Shown one piece after another: positions 1 through 5,146 of a DNA stretch of 6,450 bases (positions within the stretch are counted from its first letter, which is position 1; each line of letters starts with the position of its first letter). The notes under the pieces were generated by a model. That model saw nothing but the letters and a program-made list of their open reading frames with translations, searched no databases and was not told the DNA's origin. Source of the DNA: Alphaproteobacteria bacterium. Its GTDB lineage: Bacteria; Pseudomonadota; Alphaproteobacteria; Elsterales; Elsteraceae. The stretch covers positions 1 through 6,450 of the forward strand of contig JAAFHH010000182.1 of NCBI GenBank assembly GCA_013297545.1, given 5' to 3'. The translations under genes and the position numbers were made by a program.

Positions 1-307
1 CCGCGGGCCGGGTGGGGTGGAAACCGAAGTCGAAGCCGAACTGCGCTACGCCCAGGTGCGCCTAACAGTCGACGCCGCGGTTGCCGGATCGATCGACGAT
101 ACCAATCGGTTCGAACTGTTCGGCAGCCACGGCCGCGCCGCGCTCGTCGACTGGCAAGCGTTCGAGCGCGATGGCGTGCGCGGCGAACGCCGCCCACCGC
201 GCCAGCTCGATGCCCTCGCCGCCATGCTCGGCGGCCAACAACACCCGCTCGCGACCCTCGCCGAAGCGGCGTCCGTTGTGGCGCTGGTTGAGGCGATGTT
301 GGACTGA
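1..307 (+). CDS. Probable Gfo/Idh/MocA-family oxidoreductase, C-terminal fragment
   Basis: The reading frame is open to the left edge (the codons before the GTG at 17 read Arg-Gly-Pro-Gly-Gly), so this is the last ~101 codons of a gene starting outside the window; the GTG at 17 is not its start. The segment has the pattern of the C-terminal alpha/beta domain of NAD(P)-dependent Gfo/Idh/MocA dehydrogenases: a strand (VRLTVDAAVAGS), then an FELFGSHGRAALVDW stretch resembling the family's 'G-x-x-G-x-x-x-L' strand-turn, then a closing helix (HPLATLAEAASVVALVEAML) like the usual end of these proteins. The family oxidises or reduces sugars, inositols and related polyols in the cytosol. The N-terminal Rossmann domain and catalytic residues are not visible, so substrate cannot be named. 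The TGA stop lies two bases from the putA stop on the other strand. The assignment rests on pattern recognition of a short fragment and is moderately sure. Confidence 0.6.
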   Translation, partial: RGPGGVETEVEAELRYAQVRLTVDAAVAGSIDDTNRFELFGSHGRAALVDWQAFERDGVRGERRPPRQLDALAAMLGGQQHPLATLAEAASVVALVEAMLD

Positions 308-309
308 GC

Positions 310-3300
310 TTAGTCCTCCGTCTCCGCCAACAAGGTGGCGTTGCCGCCCGCGGCGGCGGTGTTGGTGGTCACCACTTGCTCGAGTGCAAAGCGCATCAGG
401 TAGTGCGGGCCGCCGGCTTTCGGGCCGGTGCCGGACAGGCCACTGCCGCCGAACGGTTGCGTGCCGACGACCGCGCCGATCATCGAGCGGTTGACGTAGA
501 TGTTCCCCACCTGCACGCGCTGCACCACTGCATCCGCCGTCGCGGCGATCCGGCTGTGCACTCCGAGGGTGAGGCCGTAGCCGGTGCTGGCGATCTGGTC
601 GATCAACTGGTCCAGATCCTCCGCCCGCCAGCGCAGCACGTGGAGCACCGGGCCGAACACTTCGGTGGTGAGGTCCGCCACCCGGTCGACGCGCAGGATC
701 GCCGGGCCAACAAAGTGGCCAGTACTCGGCGCAGGAGCCTGCCAGATCAGGCGGCCGGCACTGCGGGCGGCCGCGATCGCGCGTTCGATCCCAGCCTTGG
801 CGTCGGCGTCGATCACCGGGCCGATGTGGGTCGCGATGTCTGCCGGATCGCCGAGGGCGAGTTCGGCGGCGGCCCCTTGGATCAGCGCCAAGGTGTGGTC
901 CGCGATGTCGTCTTGCAGGCAGAGCAGCCGCAAGGCCGAGCAGCGCTGCCCGGCGGATCGGAACGCGGACATCACCACATCATCCGCCACTTGTTCCGGC
1001 AGCGCGGTCGCATCGACGATCATGGCGTTGATGCCGCCGGTTTCGGCAATCAGCGGCACGATCGGGCCGGATTTCTCGGCGAGTGCCCGGTTGATCCGCC
1101 AAGCAGTCTCGGTTGATCCCGTGAATACCACGCCCGCGACCGCCGGGTGGGCGACCAAGGCTGCCCCAACGCGGCCGTCGCCCAGTGCCAGCTGCAGGGC
1201 AGAGGTCGGGACACCCGCGCGGTGCAGAAGCGCGACCGTGACGGCCGCAATCAGCGGGGTTTGTTCTGCAGGCTTTGCCACCACGCTGTTGCCAGCGACC
1301 AAGGCCGCGGCAACCTGGCCGATGAAGATCGCGAGCGGGAAATTCCATGGCGAGATCGCAACGATCACCCCGCGCCCGCGGTGGCTCAAGCGGTTGTCTT
1401 CGCCGGTTGGTCCCGGTAGCACGGTGGCGGCGGCAAAGTGCTGTTCGGCCTCTGCTGCGTAGTAGCGGCAGAAATCGACCGCCTCGCGCAGTTCGGCTAG
1501 CGCGTCGTCCAAGGTCTTGCCAGCTTCCGTTTGCAGCAAGGCGAGCAGCATGCCGCGGTTCGCGAGCACACTGTCGGCTGCGCGGGTGAGGGTCGCTGCC
1601 CGGTGGCTGACGGGTGTGCGATCCCAGGCGCGGAACCCGGCGACGGCGGCCTGCATCACGCCCTCGGCTTGATCGGCTGCGATCTCCACCACGGTGCCGA
1701 TCGCTGATCCGGTCGCGGGGTTGGTGAGCGACCGGCGGGTGCCCGCCATCGCCGCACCGTTGATCCGCGAGGTCGCTTCCGTCGGAAGTTTCGCGGCCGT
1801 GACTTCAGCCAACAGGGTGCTGAGTGCCGCCGCGTCGCCAAACTCCACACCCGGGGCCGCCGCGCGGGCAGCGCCATAGAGTGCGGTTGGCGGACCAACC
1901 CGGCGCGCCCGCACACCGCCGGCCAGCACGGCGGCAGACGGCGCTTGCACCAAGCTGAGCGCCGGCACGGCCGGATCGGCGGCAACCGCGACAAAGCTTG
2001 AATTGGCACCATTCTCCAGCAAGCGGCGCACCAGATAGGCCAGCAAGTCCCGGTGGCCGCCAACCGGCGCATAAACGCGCACAGCGACATCCTCGCGTTC
2101 AGCGAGCAGCCGGCGGTAGAGCGCCTCGCCCATGCCGTGCAGGCGCTGAAATTCAAACGCCCGGCTGGTGCCGGCACGCTCCAGGATGTCCGCAACCGTG
2201 CGGGCGTTGTGGGTCGCGAACTGCGCGAAAATCCGGTCCTTCGCTGCCAGCAACCGGTCGGCCGCCGCACTGTAGGCAAGGTCGGTGACCGCCTTGCGAG
2301 TCCACACCGGATAGTCGGCAAGCCCGCGTTCCTGGGCGCGCTTCACTTCCGTGTCCCAGTAGGCACCTTTGACCAGGCGCACCATCAACCGCCGGTCGAG
2401 CGCAGTCGCCAGATCGACCAGGTGATCAACCAACGGCAGGATGCGCTTGGAGTACGCCTGGATCGCGAGCCCAAAGCCGTGCCAGCCCTTCAGGCTCGGG
2501 TCCGCCAGCACGCGCGCGATCATAGCGAGCGAGAGCTCCAGCCGGTCGGCTTCTTCCGCGTCGACCGTCAGGTTCAAGTCGTAGCCCTTGGCCAGGCGCG
2601 CGAGGTCGAGCAGCCGTGGCCCCAATTCCGCCAACACCCGCGGCTGGCTCACCGCCTCGTAGCGCGGGTGCAGGGCCGACAGCTTGATCGAAATCCCCGG
2701 CCGGTCCGGCAAGGCCTTGGAGCCGGCACGCCGGCCAATCGCAGTGATCGCGTGGGTGTAGGAGGCGAGATAGCGATCGGCATCGGCGGCGGTGCGCGCA
2801 CCCTCGCCCAGCATGTCGAAGGAATGGCGCACGCGCGCAGGTGCGGACCCCGCACGATCGAGGGCGGCCTCGATCGTCTCGCCCAGCACGAAGTGATCGG
2901 CCATCGCGCGCATTGCTTGGCGGGTCGCGACCCGCACGGCCGGCAGGCCCAAGCGCTTGACCACGCCGGCCAGCAGGCTCGACGGCGTCTCGCCCGGGTG
3001 GATCAACCGGGCGGTGAGGCCAAGCGCCCAAGCCGACGCGCTGACCAGCAACGCCTCGCCCTTCGGTTCATGGTGGATCCAGTCGCCTTGGCCGAGCTTG
3101 TCTTCGAGGAACCGGTTGGCGGTCGCCGCATCGGGCACGCGCAACAGTGCCTCGGCCAGCATCATGAGGGCCAAGCCCTCGCGCGTGCTGAGCGAATAGG
3201 CGCGCAGCACATCCTCCACACCACCGATCGCACTGGCATCGGCGCGAATCGCATCGATCAGCCGGATGGCGCTTGCCTGGACGCGCGTTTCCGCGTCCGG

Positions 3301-3387
3301 CGGCAAGGTGGTGGCCGCCAGCATGGGCGGCACCAGCAGTTCATCAGCAGGGGCGAAGGCGGCGCGAAAGGCGGATAGCTGCGTCAT
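310..3387 (-). CDS. putA: Bifunctional proline dehydrogenase / L-glutamate gamma-semialdehyde dehydrogenase (short PutA)
   Basis: PutA oxidises proline to pyrroline-5-carboxylate with FAD, then the hydrolysed semialdehyde to glutamate with NAD+, passing the intermediate through an internal channel. The protein has 1025 residues. Residues ~1-165 are the helical arm; ~170-470 the proline dehydrogenase barrel, with SIKLSALHPRY (Lys235), DAEEADRLE (from Asp276), RLVKGAYW (Arg337, Lys340), FATHN (390-394), FEFQRLHGMGE and YLVRRLLENGAN (substrate-binding arginine pair 454/455). Residues ~540-1000 are the aldehyde dehydrogenase, with SPWNFP (679-684), FTGSTE (755-760), AETGG (Glu782), SAGQRCSALR (catalytic Cys816), EVFGPV and PFGGSGLSGTGPKAGG. 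The tail NTAAAGGNATLL is typical of PutA. All key residues seen are present. It begins directly at the arm and lacks the N-terminal ribbon-helix-helix of E. coli PutA (about 1320 residues), so it should not repress its own gene. The ATG at 3387 has an AGGA six bases upstream. The CMD-like gene ends 32 bases upstream. Confidence 0.97.
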   Translation of the reverse strand: MTQLSAFRAAFAPADELLVPPMLAATTLPPDAETRVQASAIRLIDAIRADASAIGGVEDVLRAYSLSTREGLALMMLAEALLRVPDAATANRFLEDKLGQGDWIHHEPKGEALLVSASAWALGLTARLIHPGETPSSLLAGVVKRLGLPAVRVATRQAMRAMADHFVLGETIEAALDRAGSAPARVRHSFDMLGEGARTAADADRYLASYTHAITAIGRRAGSKALPDRPGISIKLSALHPRYEAVSQPRVLAELGPRLLDLARLAKGYDLNLTVDAEEADRLELSLAMIARVLADPSLKGWHGFGLAIQAYSKRILPLVDHLVDLATALDRRLMVRLVKGAYWDTEVKRAQERGLADYPVWTRKAVTDLAYSAAADRLLAAKDRIFAQFATHNARTVADILERAGTSRAFEFQRLHGMGEALYRRLLAEREDVAVRVYAPVGGHRDLLAYLVRRLLENGANSSFVAVAADPAVPALSLVQAPSAAVLAGGVRARRVGPPTALYGAARAAAPGVEFGDAAALSTLLAEVTAAKLPTEATSRINGAAMAGTRRSLTNPATGSAIGTVVEIAADQAEGVMQAAVAGFRAWDRTPVSHRAATLTRAADSVLANRGMLLALLQTEAGKTLDDALAELREAVDFCRYYAAEAEQHFAAATVLPGPTGEDNRLSHRGRGVIVAISPWNFPLAIFIGQVAAALVAGNSVVAKPAEQTPLIAAVTVALLHRAGVPTSALQLALGDGRVGAALVAHPAVAGVVFTGSTETAWRINRALAEKSGPIVPLIAETGGINAMIVDATALPEQVADDVVMSAFRSAGQRCSALRLLCLQDDIADHTLALIQGAAAELALGDPADIATHIGPVIDADAKAGIERAIAAARSAGRLIWQAPAPSTGHFVGPAILRVDRVADLTTEVFGPVLHVLRWRAEDLDQLIDQIASTGYGLTLGVHSRIAATADAVVQRVQVGNIYVNRSMIGAVVGTQPFGGSGLSGTGPKAGGPHYLMRFALEQVVTTNTAAAGGNATLLAETED

Positions 3388-3393
3388 GCGCTA

Positions 3394-3408
3394 TCCTGCC
3401 CTGGCAGG
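3394..3408 (-). promoter_or_regulatory. putA ribosome binding site overlapped by a small hairpin
   Basis: On the minus strand an AGGA (complement of 3394-3397) lies six bases before the putA ATG and supports that start. The same bases belong to a perfect inverted repeat at 3395-3408: five-base arms CCTGC and GCAGG around a four-base loop. The 3' arm contains the AGG of the Shine-Dalgarno, so folding would hide most of it from the ribosome. The base pairs are seen directly; a regulatory effect is inference. The stem is short, and translating ribosomes ending on the CMD-like gene 12 bases upstream of the repeat could open it. Confidence 0.45.
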
Positions 3409-3419
3409 CGGGCTGAGAG

Positions 3420-3737
3420 CTAGGCCTTCTCGTGCCGAGCGATGGCGGCTTCCATCACCGGCACCAGCGGCAGATAGACGGCGATGCCGCAGCTCGGCAG
3501 GATCAACCGCACCGCTTCGCGGATCACATCGGGTTTCATGCCACGGCTGAGCATGGCGTCGATGTGGCTCTCCAGCCCTGGCGTGTAGCCATGGGCCGCG
3601 ACCAGCACGGTGTAGATCAATTCCTTCATATCGGCGTCGAGTGCGCCGTCCGCCAAGGCCGGGCGGATCATCCCACGGTACGCTTCCGCGGTTTTCGGAT
3701 CAGTCTCAGCGAAGTGAATCCAGTTCGGGCTCGGCAT
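3420..3737 (-). CDS. Carboxymuconolactone decarboxylase-like (AhpD-fold) protein lacking the CxxC motif
   Basis: This is a small, all-helical protein of 105 residues. Its core, KELIYTVLVAAHGYTPGLES then HIDAMLSRGMKPDVIREAVR, follows the CMD/AhpD fold: helix with Glu, loop, helix with His, then the 'G-x-x-x-x-x-I-x-E-A' helix. In AhpD-type members the spacing is E-x11-C-x2-C-x3-H. Here Glu39 and His58 sit at exactly that distance, but the two cysteine positions are Tyr51 and Gly54, and the only cysteine is Cys83. A peroxiredoxin-reductase activity of the AhpD kind is therefore unlikely. True gamma-carboxymuconolactone decarboxylases (PcaC) also lack this CxxC, so a decarboxylase or isomerase-like role on an unknown substrate remains open. 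I chose the ATG at 3737, which has an AAGG ten bases upstream; a GTG at 3803 would add 22 unfamily-like residues that run through the intergenic stem-loop. It lies between a binding-protein gene and putA on the same strand, probably co-transcribed. No signal peptide is seen, so it is probably cytosolic. Confidence 0.8.
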   Translation of the reverse strand: MPSPNWIHFAETDPKTAEAYRGMIRPALADGALDADMKELIYTVLVAAHGYTPGLESHIDAMLSRGMKPDVIREAVRLILPSCGIAVYLPLVPVMEAAIARHEKA

Positions 3738-3747
3738 CGGGCGGTTA

Positions 3748-3751
3748 CCTT
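3748..3751 (-). promoter_or_regulatory. Ribosome binding site deciding the CMD-like start
   Basis: The minus strand reads AAGG (complement of CCTT) ten bases before the ATG at 3737. This is a modest but plausible Shine-Dalgarno and favours that ATG over the in-frame GTG at 3803. Confidence 0.5.
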
Positions 3752-3765
3752 GGTCCGGTGGAAAG

Positions 3766-3793
3766 TGCCGCGGCGGACCTACCCGCCGCGGCA
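3766..3793 (-). terminator. GC-rich stem-loop after the binding-protein gene (attenuator or 3'-end stabiliser)
   Basis: There is a perfect inverted repeat with 11-base arms, 3766-3776 and 3783-3793, around a six-base loop. Ten of the eleven pairs are G-C. It lies 20 bases after the binding-protein stop codon and 28 bases before the CMD-like start. On the minus strand the stem is followed by CTTTCC, so the U-tract is only three bases and the structure is a poor classical intrinsic terminator. Stem-loops placed just after the first, highly expressed binding-protein gene of transport operons are known to protect the upstream mRNA from 3' decay and to reduce downstream expression (malE-malF is the classic case); that role is inferred here. 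It could equally be a copy of a dispersed intergenic palindrome. Confidence 0.5.
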
Positions 3794-3812
3794 GATCTAG
3801 CACGTTTTAGTT

Positions 3813-5051
3813 CTAGTTCAAGGTGTTCACGAAGCTGCCAAACGGAGTTTGGTCTGGCGCCTGCACCGACCACACCCCGACATAGCCGGCAACGTCGCCA
3901 TTGGCATCGAATTCGTGGCCGCCGGCGATGCCTTCGTAGTTGATCTTGGTGCCGGCGCGCAGCAGTTCCTTGGCACGCGCAAACTGGCCTGGACCAACGG
4001 TTTCACCCGGTCCATTGGCGACCCGGCGGATCGCCGCTTTGATCGCGGCCCGGTCGGTCGATTGCGCTGCTTCCATCGCCAGCATCACGATCATCGCCGC
4101 GTCATAGGCTTGGCGCACGAACGGCTCGTTGGGGCCAAGTTGGCTGACCCGGCGATAGTTCGCCGTGTAGCGTTCGATCATCTGCGGATCACTCGGCGGT
4201 TCTGCTGACGCAGTGCCGAACGATTTCGCCAGATTCGCCGGGCCGACTTCGCGCACGAAGGCGGCTTCGCGCGTGCCTTCGGACATGACGAAGGTGTCAA
4301 AAAAGCCACCTTCCAGCGCTTGGCGGGCGATCGTCGTGCCACCCGATTGCGGGTAGGCGATCAGCACCAGCGCTTGCGGGTTGCCCTGGGCGGCGGTTGC
4401 GAGTTCTGAGCGGTAGGACGCGCGGTTCGATTCGACCACCAGATTCTGGCTGACCGTGCCGCCGCGGCGTTGGAATTCCGGTACGAAGTGTTCGACAAAG
4501 CCGCGGGCATAGTCGGTTGCTTCGGCGATCACGGCGACGCGGGTGATGCCGCGGTCGCGGGCGATCTTGGCCAGCACCTTGCCTTGGAAATCATCGCCAC
4601 CGACGACGCGGAACACCGTGTCGTTGTCGGCCAGCGCCGAGATCGCGGGGTTGGTGGCAGACGGCGACATCAGCACCACACCGGCCTGGATCGTCGTTGC
4701 GTTCGCCGCCGCCAGCAACATGCCAGAGCCGAGCGGGCCGATGATCGCCGGCACTTGTTCCAGGTTCACCAACCGGTTGGCGGCTTCGACGGCGCCTTGC
4801 GGCGTGGTCTGGTCATCAGCTTCAACCAGCACGACGCGCCGGCCGTTCATGATCCCGCCATTGGCGTTCACTTCTTCGATGGCAGCGCGAATGCCGTCGC
4901 GGATCGGTGGCACGAAGCGGCCGAGGCCACCAGTCGCACTCAAGATCGCGCCGAGCTTGATGTCTTGGGCTTGGGCGGCCACCGGCTGCGCCAACGCCAT
5001 GAGTGCAGCGCCAGCAACCATAGCGGCGCGGCGCGAGATGACCCGGACCAT
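3813..5051 (-). CDS. Branched-chain amino acid-type ABC transporter periplasmic substrate-binding protein
   Basis: This is a 412-residue type I periplasmic binding protein of the LivJ/LivK class (Peripla_BP_6-like). Residues 1-28 form a signal peptide: n-region with ISRR, hydrophobic AAMVAGAALMALA, and a likely cleavage at AQA|QD. The mature protein opens with IKLGAILSATGGLG, then a helix with AAIEEVNANGGI and RRVVLVEADDQTTPQGAVEAANRLV, the usual first lobe. IIGPLGSGMLLAAA and SPSATNP (129-135) match the ligand-facing loops of the family, and RVAVIAEATDYARGF (171-185) the start of lobe 2. No lipobox cysteine is present, so it should be a free periplasmic protein; there is no cysteine at all. 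Ligand cannot be read from sequence: the class binds branched-chain and other amino acids, amides and aromatic acids. No permease or ATPase genes are in the window, so its transporter is elsewhere or this is an orphan receptor. The ATG at 5051 was chosen because AGGAGG lies five bases upstream; the TTG at 5066 overlaps that site. Confidence 0.93.
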   Translation of the reverse strand: MVRVISRRAAMVAGAALMALAQPVAAQAQDIKLGAILSATGGLGRFVPPIRDGIRAAIEEVNANGGIMNGRRVVLVEADDQTTPQGAVEAANRLVNLEQVPAIIGPLGSGMLLAAANATTIQAGVVLMSPSATNPAISALADNDTVFRVVGGDDFQGKVLAKIARDRGITRVAVIAEATDYARGFVEHFVPEFQRRGGTVSQNLVVESNRASYRSELATAAQGNPQALVLIAYPQSGGTTIARQALEGGFFDTFVMSEGTREAAFVREVGPANLAKSFGTASAEPPSDPQMIERYTANYRRVSQLGPNEPFVRQAYDAAMIVMLAMEAAQSTDRAAIKAAIRRVANGPGETVGPGQFARAKELLRAGTKINYEGIAGGHEFDANGDVAGYVGVWSVQAPDQTPFGSFVNTLN

Positions 5052-5146
5052 AGATCCCTCCTCCAAAATTCCCCCGCCCGTCGGGCGCTCCAGGCATATG
5101 CGTAGCAGGGACCGGGCGCCGGCTCAACGGCGGCGATGGTCTGGGG
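5052..5146 (-). other. Spacer between addA and the substrate-binding protein gene
   Basis: These 95 bases separate the addA stop from the binding-protein ATG. Besides the ribosome binding site they hold a short perfect hairpin (five-base GC arms at 5075-5079 and 5083-5087, three-base loop), which on the minus strand is followed within a few bases by AATTTT. That is a weak candidate for ending the addA transcript. A promoter for the binding-protein gene would be expected here, because a repair gene and an abundant binding protein are unlikely to share expression. I see no convincing -35/-10 pair; the best is TTGAGC (complement of 5122-5127) with a poor -10 seventeen bases on. Confidence 0.4.
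5057..5064 (-). promoter_or_regulatory. Strong ribosome binding site of the substrate-binding protein gene
   Basis: The minus strand reads GGAGGAGG, containing a full AGGAGG consensus five bases before the ATG at 5051. It decides the start: the in-frame TTG at 5066 overlaps this sequence and has no ribosome binding site of its own. The strength fits a protein made in large amounts. Confidence 0.85.

Noticed and set aside
17..19. GTG at 17 as start of the left-hand gene
   Set aside because: The frame is open to the window edge and the product would be only the tail of a domain, so the gene starts outside.
584..1462. Long plus-strand open frame inside the aldehyde dehydrogenase part of putA
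   Set aside because: Ser/Ala/Arg-rich composition typical of antisense frames; the minus strand carries all conserved ALDH motifs.
1656..2321. Second minus-strand open frame inside putA, in a different phase
   Set aside because: Arg/Pro-rich out-of-phase shadow of putA; putA itself is uninterrupted here, so there is no frameshift to explain.
2053..3378. A 441-codon open frame on the plus strand opposite putA
   Set aside because: It mirrors a clearly real putA in a GC-rich sequence, has low-complexity Arg/Gly/His/Gln-rich composition, no recognisable domain and no ribosome binding site that I can see.
3738..3803. GTG at 3803 as start of the CMD-like gene
   Set aside because: The extra 22 residues (MLDLPRRVGPPRHF...) do not resemble the family and are encoded by the stem-loop region; the ATG at 3737 has its own AAGG.
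5052..5066. TTG at 5066 as start of the binding protein
   Set aside because: It overlaps the AGGAGG that serves the ATG at 5051, and the added residues would put acidic residues before the signal peptide.
5075..5087. Short hairpin as addA terminator
   Set aside because: Only five base pairs, with the T-run several bases away and inside the leader of the next gene; too weak to call as a terminator.
5099..5127. Sigma-70-like promoter for the binding protein (TTGAGC, 17 bases, TACGCA on the minus strand)
   Set aside because: The -10 matches the consensus at too few positions; a pair this weak is expected by chance.
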